A DNA stretch of 41,050 bases from Cyanobium usitatum str. Tous (GTDB taxonomy: Bacteria > Cyanobacteriota > Cyanobacteriia > PCC-6307 > Cyanobiaceae), in NCBI RefSeq assembly GCF_003011885.1, contig NZ_PXXO01000018.1:1-41050 (forward strand). Reading direction: 5' to 3'. Under the pieces are notes generated by a model. It had not been told where the DNA came from. It made no database searches and worked only from the letters and a program-made list of their open reading frames with translations. The position numbers and the translations under genes are program-made. Shown here piece by piece: positions 33,893 to 41,050 of the stretch. The stretch's first letter is position 1, and every line of letters begins with the position of its first letter.

Positions 33893-35722
33893 TCAAAAGA
33901 AGCTCACATCCCCATTCGCTACTAATGCCGGACTTTTATCCTTATTAATGACAGCAAAAATACCACCCTCTCCAGAGCCGGCAAGACTTTCATTTTGGTT
34001 CCAATAGAGATAGCCGGTACTAGAATCGTAAACAATAGAAGTCTGCGTGCGTAAGGCTGTGGTCAATGCCGAGAAACCCCGAACGGAGGCAAATGTAAAG
34101 CCATTGGTCGACTCAATGCCAAGGGATTTAGCACCAATTTTAATCGTATCTTCTCCGGAAGTGAAATCAGATATGCGATCAGCCCTGGAAACCGAGAATG
34201 GGGATAGAGTAGAAAAGACAAACACGTCAGAACCGGAACCTCCGATCAAGGTATCTACGCCCCCGCCGCCATCGAGGACGTTATTGCCTATATTGCCTTG
34301 AATTAGATTGTTTAAACTATTGCCCGTGCCCGATATATTGGCGTCGCCAGCGAGAAGAAGAGTCTCAATATTGGCAGGCATTATGTAATCAGATGTGGCC
34401 CGAACTAGATCTTGGCCTTGAGCAATAAGCTCAACCACAGAATCTGAACTGCTGTCAACGACATAGTAGTCGTTACCCAGACCTCCTTCAAGAAGATCAT
34501 CCCCCAGGCCGCCATCGAGATAATCGTTTCCTAAGCCACCAATAAGTCGGTCCGAACCCTCAGCCCCTGACAGGTAATCATCACCTATCAAGCCAGAAAG
34601 CGTATTATTTAGAGAATTACCACTGATACTGTTGGCAAGCTCATTTCCATTGACGGACACAGAGATACCGTCTTCAAGTATGGCGTTTTCTACATTCTTA
34701 GGCAATTTGAACAAGCCTAAGCCATTAATGCGAATATTTGCTGTATCATTTCCTTGATTGAAGCGCTCTTCAATGCTGTCTTCAAATGAATCAATGATGT
34801 ATGTATCGTTGCCAATGCCGCCTACCAGGAAATCACCTCCACCACGTCCATCAAGAACATCATTGCCAGCAAGGCCGTAGAGGTAATTAACTAAATCATT
34901 TCCAGTAATTACATTGTCCATCGCATTGCCAGAACCCATAGTAGCAGAACCAACAAGCACCAGGTTCTCAACTTGATCCGGGAGTGTATAGGCAATGCCT
35001 GTGATGACAGTATCGCGACCCTCAGCCCTTAGCTCGATGACAGCATCGTCGGGGGAATCTATATAATAAATGTCGTCGCCTTTGCCCCCCAACATTATAT
35101 CATTTCCAGGTCCGCCGTCAAGAGTATTGCTACCATTGTTGCCAACTAAAATATTTGCGGCAGAGTTTCCAGATACTCCAAGGTCAGCTGATCCCATGAG
35201 AACAACATTAGGCGGCGAATCCTCCGTCATCTCAACAGAAACGCTTGAGGGTACGGTCTCAGCTTCTGCAAGATTGTTTGAGATATAGTCGCGAATATTA
35301 GCCTGAGATTTTAACGTGCCTTCAAGATTGGACTTGATCACGGAGGCGGCGGGCTTTATGGGTTGCGGAATGACAGGCAGTGGTGGATCAAGCGACAGTC
35401 CCTTAAGAAATTTCTCATTAAAAATTACCAGTAGTCCCCTTGGTTGATCAGCAGTGTCTGCTCCGAAAAAGAAGGATGATGGGTTATCAGGGTCTTGATT
35501 GAAAATGCCTGACGTCTTAGCTAGGGAGCTATTATACACAAGGCTCCCAATCAGGATGTCTTGAGGACCCAGTGACCAGTCGCCATCTATATCATAGAAA
35601 ACGAGTCCTAACTTGTCAATGCGAATGCGATCGTTCTTGTCAATATTTGTGCGCTTAAGAACAGCGCCATCAGCCAGATTGGTTCCATTCTTCGAATACC
35701 AGGTTCCAGAGAGAGTGGCCAC
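33893..35722 (-). CDS. RTX calcium-binding repeat protein, likely type I secreted
   Basis: A 609-residue protein. The N-terminal ~110 residues are unique (SGTWYSKNGTNLADGAVLK...YDIDGDWSLGPQDILIG). From about residue 185, several 80-90-residue RTX modules follow, each with GNDxLxGGxGxD nonapeptides, a DTYIVDSFEDSIEE-type segment, and a VENLVLVGSA...GSGNAMDNVITGN-type segment. The end has the usual secretion-target layout: GSGSDVFVFSTLS, ISDFTSGEDTI, YWNQNESLAGSGEGGIFAVI. Export outside the cell, with calcium-driven folding, is expected from the family. The start is GTG 35722; an in-frame stop lies just upstream. No enzyme domain was seen. Its codon use is richer in A and T than the core genes. 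Confidence 0.9.
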   Translation of the reverse strand: MATLSGTWYSKNGTNLADGAVLKRTNIDKNDRIRIDKLGLVFYDIDGDWSLGPQDILIGSLVYNSSLAKTSGIFNQDPDNPSSFFFGADTADQPRGLLVIFNEKFLKGLSLDPPLPVIPQPIKPAASVIKSNLEGTLKSQANIRDYISNNLAEAETVPSSVSVEMTEDSPPNVVLMGSADLGVSGNSAANILVGNNGSNTLDGGPGNDIMLGGKGDDIYYIDSPDDAVIELRAEGRDTVITGIAYTLPDQVENLVLVGSATMGSGNAMDNVITGNDLVNYLYGLAGNDVLDGRGGGDFLVGGIGNDTYIIDSFEDSIEERFNQGNDTANIRINGLGLFKLPKNVENAILEDGISVSVNGNELANSISGNSLNNTLSGLIGDDYLSGAEGSDRLIGGLGNDYLDGGLGDDLLEGGLGNDYYVVDSSSDSVVELIAQGQDLVRATSDYIMPANIETLLLAGDANISGTGNSLNNLIQGNIGNNVLDGGGGVDTLIGGSGSDVFVFSTLSPFSVSRADRISDFTSGEDTIKIGAKSLGIESTNGFTFASVRGFSALTTALRTQTSIVYDSSTGYLYWNQNESLAGSGEGGIFAVINKDKSPALVANGDVSFF

Positions 35723-35869
35723 CTTATTCTGTTAGGGTCTGTTTGTCTGCAATCATAGCCCCGATGGGGGTGGCACCGCAATGACGTCGACACATGCTTC
35801 GCAAATAGGCATTAAAATCCTTGGCGTCGCGCGTTGTTGCCAACGGCAGGGCGCAAGCAAGCTAGATTC

Positions 35870-37678
35870 TCAATGAGCCTGAATAATTCTGCTGGCCTCA
35901 GCAGCAAGTTCCAGCCAGTCCTGATCAACATTGCGCCGAAGCAACACTGTGCGCTGGTACCAGGGTGAAATTCCTCCAGATGCTCCCCAGCGCCAATTGC
36001 ACAACGGGGGCAACATAACGATAGTAGGCACGCCAAGGCAGCCTGAAAGATGCGCTGGACCGCTGTCATCGGAAACCACATAATCACAGAGGCTCATGAT
36101 TGCGGCTGTATGCTCAAAGCGCATCTCAGCAGTAATTTTTTGTTGTTGGTTAATAAAGCTGTCACGAAAACTGCATGTCAATAACTGTCTGGTACCAAAT
36201 CCTTTTTGCAGGGACAATAAGCGGATTTTTGGCAATTCCGCTAAGGGGGCAAAGGCATCTAAGGGAATATCTGATTTATGGTATTCCGTGATTGCAGTAA
36301 GGGGAGATCCGCACCAGTTGATGCCAATAAGGCGCTCACCATGTTTGATATTAAGCAGCTGGCGCCAGTGTTCTATTAGCTCGTTATCAGCGCGTAAGTG
36401 CGGATGAGCCAGCTCGGGAAACTCTTGACAAGTACCATAAACTGCGGGAGCAGAGAGCATTGGCAACACGACCTCGTCCTGCTTTAAGTCATGCTTTAGA
36501 TCTTGCATCATTTGTACTGGAATTCTGTCTCCCAGGGATATGCGTAGAAGTGCGAGGAGAGGAGGGGGCACAAACAGCCTTACGTTCATCTTTTTGAATT
36601 CTTTAAGCCATATTGCGTAACGCGAAAACAGAAGGGTGTCTCCAAGCGTGCAACCAGAAATTAGTGCAATATTTCGGGAGGGCCCATGTTTAGGAACTGT
36701 TGTAGTGGAAGGACTGGACGTAGGAGGATGCCATTGATATTCGATGAATCCCTCATGCAGGCGATTCTGCAAAAGCAGGATTTCTCCTAGTAGCCTATGA
36801 ATCTCTGCGCGAAATGGCTCCGCCTTCTTCGCCACCTCGAGGCACTCTTGGGACGTCTCTAATAATCCCTGCTGGAAGAATAGCCTTGATAAAAGCCTGT
36901 TTATCAAATTCCATTGAGAGGTTGCCACGGCCCGAGAAAGGGCCCGCTGAGCAAGATCCAATGCCTTCTTTATCCTGCCTCTGCGTTGGCATTCATAAGC
37001 CTGAATAGTTAGAATAATTGGGTTGTCAGGATTCCCGGGGCTAGCCATATTGGCTATGCGAAAAGCATCATCAACAGATCCAAGTTCAAATGAACACCAA
37101 CTGGCCTGGATCAGAAGCTCAGCAGTCTGCGGTTCTTGTTGAAGTCTATTGAGAAGTAACGGCATCGCATCCGCGAAACGAGTCCGCTCCAGCAAAAGTG
37201 AGCTTGCTCGGCGCAGGGCTTCCGGCTGAGTGGGCTCAAGTTCAAGAACATCTAGATATCGCTGAAGTGCAAGATCTAGCCAAGAAAATTGTTCGGCTTT
37301 AAGGGCCTGCGCCAGCCTTTCATGAGCCTGGGATGGAGTAGTGGAAAGCCATCGTTGATACCAACGCTCAGCCTCGCTATAGTCATTCCGCCGTTCGTAG
37401 ATGTTGCCCAAATCTCTGAAGACTTCGGGACAAGGAGACTGAGCTTGGGCCAATAGGCGCAAAATAGGCTCAGCTTTTAGTTCTAGAGCTTTGCGAGGAA
37501 GCGGTTCAACATGTTGATTGTGAAGCTGGTATTGACCTTTACGCAGCCTCCCAGAACTGGATGATGAACCAGATATCTTCCGCCCAAAGCCCCCTGAGAA
37601 ACGGTTTTGTTGGTGACCTTCTTGCTCTGTCACGACAGGAAATGTTGAGCTTTGCGGGTGGTCCCATGCTGGCGCCAC
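35870..37678 (-). CDS. TPR protein with C-terminal glycosyltransferase-9-like domain
   Basis: A 602-residue fusion. Residues about 65-335 form tetratricopeptide helices (for instance DLGNIYERRNDYSEAERWYQRWL). Residues about 355-600 resemble family 9 (heptosyltransferase-like) glycosyltransferases: NIALISGCTLGDTLLFSRYAIWL, IGINWCGSP, DYVVSDDSGPAHLSGCLGVPTIVMLPP, then CNWRWG and SPWYQRTVLLR. TPR-GT9 fusions are known in bacteria and are often linked to protein or surface-polysaccharide glycosylation. It lies on the same strand just upstream of the RTX gene, 147 bases away. The GTG start at 37678 is uncertain. The catalytic acceptor is unknown. Confidence 0.83.
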   Translation of the reverse strand: MAPAWDHPQSSTFPVVTEQEGHQQNRFSGGFGRKISGSSSSSGRLRKGQYQLHNQHVEPLPRKALELKAEPILRLLAQAQSPCPEVFRDLGNIYERRNDYSEAERWYQRWLSTTPSQAHERLAQALKAEQFSWLDLALQRYLDVLELEPTQPEALRRASSLLLERTRFADAMPLLLNRLQQEPQTAELLIQASWCSFELGSVDDAFRIANMASPGNPDNPIILTIQAYECQRRGRIKKALDLAQRALSRAVATSQWNLINRLLSRLFFQQGLLETSQECLEVAKKAEPFRAEIHRLLGEILLLQNRLHEGFIEYQWHPPTSSPSTTTVPKHGPSRNIALISGCTLGDTLLFSRYAIWLKEFKKMNVRLFVPPPLLALLRISLGDRIPVQMMQDLKHDLKQDEVVLPMLSAPAVYGTCQEFPELAHPHLRADNELIEHWRQLLNIKHGERLIGINWCGSPLTAITEYHKSDIPLDAFAPLAELPKIRLLSLQKGFGTRQLLTCSFRDSFINQQQKITAEMRFEHTAAIMSLCDYVVSDDSGPAHLSGCLGVPTIVMLPPLCNWRWGASGGISPWYQRTVLLRRNVDQDWLELAAEASRIIQAH

Positions 37679-38370
37679 CTATCCTCAAGTAGATCTTACT
37701 TCCCCATGGGGAGCCGGCGGTCAGCTGCGTCCCATATTCGCTGCGAGGATGTTGGTATTATTTTTCGCGGTCTGTTGTTAAACTTCACAAGTTCGTCGCT
37801 TCGCAGTAAGTCTGGTATTCCCGCAGTTTGGTGGACATGCGATAGGAGAAACGCCATGACCACGAGACTGAGGATTGATGACCACTTCGGTCAACCCAAT
37901 CCTCGCCCGCCGGCGACTTACGGACCAGCAGAGGGAGGAGGCTGTGGGCTGGCTGCCCGCTAAATCTCATTACTGGGATTCCAACGATTCTCTGCTGATG
38001 TCTTTTCGCCAAACGGAAACAAGAAATCCTCAAACGTGAGCTGAAGATGCTTCTCCAGCGACACCCCGGCCGTGCGTCAGGTAGGTGAGGTGCTGTTGGA
38101 GCACTACACGCAATGCTAGATCAAGGAACAGCTCACACATCGGCAGCAAAGAATCAGGTAATGTCAGCGACTCCGAACCAATCCAGGCGAACGCCTTGGC
38201 AAGTCAGTCGTCTGGGTTAATCATAAAACCACGAGGCATAAATCCACCTCGCAAGTGACAGGGGGTGTCATCCGCCCCTGATCGCTCTCAGATCAGGGTA
38301 ATCGTGCCTTGATTTGACACCACTTAAAGGGACGCGGGCTGTTAAAATCCAAATAGTTACACTTTTGAGC
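37679..38370. other. Intergenic stretch with probable mobile-element debris
   Basis: 692 bases between divergent genes. At 37852-37856, GGAGAAACGCCATGA closely resembles the GGAGAAGCGCCATGA before the IS3 OrfA fragment at 32224. A short frame follows from ATG 37856 (MTTRLRIDDHFGQPN, ending at 37963), and another frame reads RRRLTDQQREEAVGWL, helix-turn-helix-like. Two inverted repeats, TGACA/TGTCA (about 38258-38272) and CCTGAT/ATCAGG (about 38277-38298), lie before the next gene. I read this as a decayed insertion sequence, with low certainty. Confidence 0.35.
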
Positions 38371-39105
38371 ATGTTTTTGATCGACTTCCCAAAGCTTGCG
38401 TCAAGCCGATCCTTGCAGAAGAAGCGATCCATTCTTAAGCTGAGTTTCTTAGCGCGGCAGATTTTACCCTTGGTAGCGATCGCCTGCACCGTCATGATTG
38501 GGGGCGCTTACAAAGCAATCGCTGGGCCACCGTCCCCATCCATTTCCGAAATCATTAAGCAGGGACGATTAAAACTCAATCGCGGACAGCCCGAACAGGC
38601 GCTACTGGATGCACGCACGGCCATCGAGCTGAATAGCAATGTAGCCGAAGCCTACTTTCTTCTTGGACGCTCACAGCAGGATATTGGCCTGAAATCTGAT
38701 GCTCTCTCATCATATAGCAAGGCTATCGAGCTTGATCCGCGTTACGTCTCTGCATATTCCAACAGGGGTCTGGTCAAGGGTAGTTTGGGTGATATGAAAG
38801 GTGCCATCAAAGATTTTGATCGTGCTATTGAAGTAGATAAAAGTTTTGCGGTAGCTTACTTAAATCGCGGCGTTGCTTTTGGAGCCATGGGAAATGCTCG
38901 GGCTGCACTAGCTGATTTCAATTCGGCAATAAGAGTAAATCCAAAGTATACAGACGCCTATCAAAACCGCGGTATCGCTAAAGAACTGATGGGCGATATC
39001 AAGGGAGCTTGTACTGATTGGAAGCTGGCGGCTGCTATGGGTTCGGTTGAATCACGATCTTGGCATGCTAAGCAGTGTATGCGCATTCTTGAGACAGCAA
39101 AATAG
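38371..39105 (+). CDS. Membrane-anchored or exported TPR protein
   Basis: A 244-residue protein from ATG 38371 (an upstream TTG at 38314 would add 19 residues). A basic N-terminus precedes one hydrophobic segment (about 32-52, ILPLVAIACTVMIGGAYKAIA). Four to five tetratricopeptide repeats follow, such as AYFLLGRSQQDIGLKSDALSSYSKAIELDP and AYSNRGLVKGSLGDMKGAIKDFDRAIEVD. The ending ACTDWKLAAAMGSVESRSW...CM matches the ending of the TPR protein at 39248 (ACRDWRKAATLGDADAFAW...C), so the two are related. TPRs bind other proteins; the partner is unknown. Confidence 0.85.
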   Translation: MFLIDFPKLASSRSLQKKRSILKLSFLARQILPLVAIACTVMIGGAYKAIAGPPSPSISEIIKQGRLKLNRGQPEQALLDARTAIELNSNVAEAYFLLGRSQQDIGLKSDALSSYSKAIELDPRYVSAYSNRGLVKGSLGDMKGAIKDFDRAIEVDKSFAVAYLNRGVAFGAMGNARAALADFNSAIRVNPKYTDAYQNRGIAKELMGDIKGACTDWKLAAAMGSVESRSWHAKQCMRILETAK

Positions 39106-39247
39106 TGATTTTTTCTGTCAAAGCATTGCGACAAGCGGCTCGCATTTAAAGCATGGTCATTGAATTTTCTTGGTACTAATTGTCGCACGCTCTGCGTATT
39201 AATTTGTCATCTTCAAAGCATTTAGAATTGCTTGTATCCTAATTTGC

Positions 39248-41050
39248 TCAACGAGAGCATTGTGCTCCAGCCCATGCAAAAGCATCAGCATCTCCGAGGG
39301 TTGCAGCTTTGCGCCAATCGCGACAGGCTGATGGGATATTGCCCACTGCTTCAAGCGCTATTCCCCGGTTTGCGTAAGCCGATGCATAGCTAGGATTGAG
39401 CTCAATAGCCTTTGAGTAAGACGCAATTGCGCCAGTAAGATCCTTGGCTTTGTATCTAGCTGCACCAAGGTTGTTGTGCGCAGCTGAATAGGTTGGGCTG
39501 AGTTCTACTGCTTTTTCAAAGTCCCTTATGGCTGACTGGAGATCGTTGAGGGCTGATTTGGCTAGGCCGCGATTATTGTAGACATTTGACTGTGATGAAT
39601 TGATCGCTAGTGATGCATCGTAATCGGAAATGGCGCCTTTGGGGTCGCCTTGATCATCCCTGAGCCTGGCACGCCTGTAGTAAGCTGCTGCGTGTCTTGG
39701 TAGCACTTGAATAATTCTTGAAAGGTCTGCAACTGCTTCCGCTTTGTAACCTGACTCCTCTTTCAGCACCGCTCGCACGTAGAGAGCCTCGGTGTTGGCA
39801 GGATTATATGCAATGACCTGCCCGTAGTCCTTAACGGCACTCTCCTTGTCGCCGAGCTCAGCACGCAGCGCCCCTCTCTTCAGAAGCGCTGCTTCAAACT
39901 TAGGATTCAATTCGATAGCACGGTCCAGGTCCAACAGAGCCATTTGCTTATCGCCCAGTAAATCCTTAACTTGGGATCTTGCCAAAAAATTGCCGGGATC
40001 GGAAGGATTCAACTGGATTGCCCGATCCAGATCATCGCCGGCTCCCTTAACATCGCCACCCATGAGCCGAGACTTGGCACGACCAGTAAAGAGAAGAGAA
40101 TCCTCAGGCCTAGTAGCCATGGCGAGCGTAAACTCCTTTGCAGCTTGCCTAAATTCTCCCTTGAGGAGAAATAGGTTTGCTGTGCTACTTGAGGAATTAT
40201 TGTTTGATGCTTCCAGGTCAGGGCTCGAGGTTGCAGGAGCGATTAAACGATCAAGCGAGACATCTGAGGCATTGTCAAGAGGAAGTCTTCCAAGCGCAAG
40301 CTTTCTGACGCCTGTCATTCCTGGGATGGCAATGACTGGGGACGATGAATTTCTTTTACCCCCACGGGTCTCAGCCGGTAAAGATATTTTTGGCTGATTT
40401 CCAGTCAGGGAAGCAGTGGAGGCTTTTTGTAAGGCCGACCTGATCTGAGTTTTCACATCTTCAATCTTAGCTGCAATTGATAGTTTCTGCTGCTCAGCTA
40501 GCTGCTGTAATTGTGCCAGGTCATTCTGTCTTTTCGATGCAACGAGAAGTTGTTGCTCGAGGGCGACACGCTCGGCCTCGGCTAGACGCTGCTGCTCCAG
40601 CCGTTGGTTTTCAGCCTGGCGCTCTGTTGCGATGCGCTCCTGCTCGAGCTGCTGCTTGGCCTGCTGCTCTAGAGCGACACGCTTGGCCTCGGCTAGACGC
40701 TGCTGCTCGAGCCGCGCTGCGGCCAGCCGCTGCGCGGCAGCCTTGCGTTCTGTGGCGATGCGCTCCTGCTTGGCCTGCTGCTCGAGGGCGACACGCTTGG
40801 CCTCGGCTAGACGCTGCTGCTCGAGCCGCGCTGCGGCCAGCCGCTGGGTTTCAGCCTGGCGCTCAGTGGCGATGCGCTCCTGCTCGAGCTGCTGCTCGAG
40901 GGCGACACGCTTGGCCTCGGTTAGACGCTGCTGCTCGAGCCGCGCTGCGGCCAGCCGCTGGGTTTCAGCCTTGCGTTCTGTGGCGATGCGCTCCTGCTCG
41001 AGCTGCTGCTTGGGGTGCTCACCGACGGCGTCGGGTTGAGCCTCGTGCGC
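39248..41050 (-). CDS. Coiled-coil and TPR protein (5' end outside window)
   Basis: The minus-strand frame is open from the stop at 39248 to the end of the window, giving at least 600 residues; the start lies beyond 41050. The visible N-terminal ~190 residues are a Gln/Glu/Arg/Ala-rich coiled coil built of 38-residue repeats (LEQQRLAEAKRVALEQQ, QERIATERKAETQRLAAA). A 150-residue linker follows. The C-terminal part holds eight or so tetratricopeptide repeats (LDRAIQLNPSDP, AISDYDASLAINSS, AIASYSKAIELNPSYASAYANRG). The end resembles that of the TPR protein at 38371, which is transcribed towards it. A scaffold role is plausible. A start at GTG 40456 would cut off the coiled coil and is unlikely. 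Confidence 0.82.
   Translation of the reverse strand, partial: AHEAQPDAVGEHPKQQLEQERIATERKAETQRLAAARLEQQRLTEAKRVALEQQLEQERIATERQAETQRLAAARLEQQRLAEAKRVALEQQAKQERIATERKAAAQRLAAARLEQQRLAEAKRVALEQQAKQQLEQERIATERQAENQRLEQQRLAEAERVALEQQLLVASKRQNDLAQLQQLAEQQKLSIAAKIEDVKTQIRSALQKASTASLTGNQPKISLPAETRGGKRNSSSPVIAIPGMTGVRKLALGRLPLDNASDVSLDRLIAPATSSPDLEASNNNSSSSTANLFLLKGEFRQAAKEFTLAMATRPEDSLLFTGRAKSRLMGGDVKGAGDDLDRAIQLNPSDPGNFLARSQVKDLLGDKQMALLDLDRAIELNPKFEAALLKRGALRAELGDKESAVKDYGQVIAYNPANTEALYVRAVLKEESGYKAEAVADLSRIIQVLPRHAAAYYRRARLRDDQGDPKGAISDYDASLAINSSQSNVYNNRGLAKSALNDLQSAIRDFEKAVELSPTYSAAHNNLGAARYKAKDLTGAIASYSKAIELNPSYASAYANRGIALEAVGNIPSACRDWRKAATLGDADAFAWAGAQCSR
40566..41030 (-). repeat. 114-bp tandem repeats encoding coiled coil
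   Basis: The marker ACACGCTTGG (plus strand) occurs at 40677, 40791 and 40905, exactly 114 bp apart; a variant lies at 40566, 111 bp from the first. Each unit codes for 38 (or 37) residues of the coiled coil. Near-identity between copies suggests recent expansion. Confidence 0.93.

Noticed and set aside
40566-41030. Regular repeats as a possible CRISPR array
   Set aside because: Units are contiguous 114-bp coding repeats without unique spacers.
40632-41039. 135-residue Cys/Ser/Arg repeat frame on the plus strand
   Set aside because: It is the antisense of the coiled-coil repeats of the minus-strand TPR protein; the minus frame gives a sensible coiled coil.

Overview
The window looks like chromosome of a picocyanobacterium of the Synechococcus/Cyanobium group. 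The evidence is a cyanobacterial magnesium chelatase H subunit (ChlH), a high-light-inducible chlorophyll-binding protein, a B12-dependent class II ribonucleotide reductase, several cyanobacteria-only families (DUF2949, a DUF3038/DUF4335 pair), and a CRP-like regulator beside phoB-phoR as in marine Synechococcus. The species is inferred from gene content only. The core is very GC-rich; both flanks are visibly richer in A and T.

Layout. 1-5082: the 3' end of a giant repeat-rich protein of type I secretion style (DUF5801-like repeats, von Willebrand A domain, RTX calcium repeats, long helical tail), followed by a small protein that resembles its tail. 5100-16585: dense core genes: an OmpR-type regulator with a degenerate receiver, chlH (minus strand), dapB, a membrane protein, hli, a flavin monooxygenase, DUF2949, apt (minus), DUF3038/DUF4335, two small proteins and ppk2. 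16586-17389: a non-coding stretch with a candidate structured small RNA, a zinc-finger-like protein and tRNA-Ser(UGA). 17436-22292: nrdJ (minus), a methyltransferase and prfC. 22415-24375: an ExbB-ExbD-ExbD operon ending in a proline-rich inner-membrane protein. 24453-27675: a tightly overlapping regulatory operon: CRP-like (ptrA-type), a second OmpR regulator with a degenerate receiver, phoB, phoR. 27709-31128: small hypotheticals, a Coq4-like protein, a striking tetrapeptide-repeat protein, a half-size EamA transporter and a double cupin. 31129-41050: an accessory region with long intergenic gaps, an IS3 remnant, exported small proteins, an RTX protein, a TPR-glycosyltransferase fusion, a TPR protein and the C-terminal part of a coiled-coil/TPR protein running off the window.

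How it fits together. Phosphorus handling recurs: ppk2 stores or spends polyphosphate, and ptrA-phoB-phoR would sense phosphate limitation. Photosynthesis is represented by chlH and hli. Both flanks carry large secreted, repeat-built calcium-binding proteins. On the right they sit beside a likely glycosyltransferase, suggesting cell-surface functions. No type I transporter genes lie in the window, so any secretion machinery must be encoded elsewhere.

The most unusual items are the 18-fold tetrapeptide-repeat protein (29429-29740), the small protein paralogous to the giant protein's tail (4693-5082), the candidate structured RNA on the minus strand (about 16754-16909), two response regulators with broken receiver sites, and the ExbB-ExbD-ExbD-proline-rich operon.
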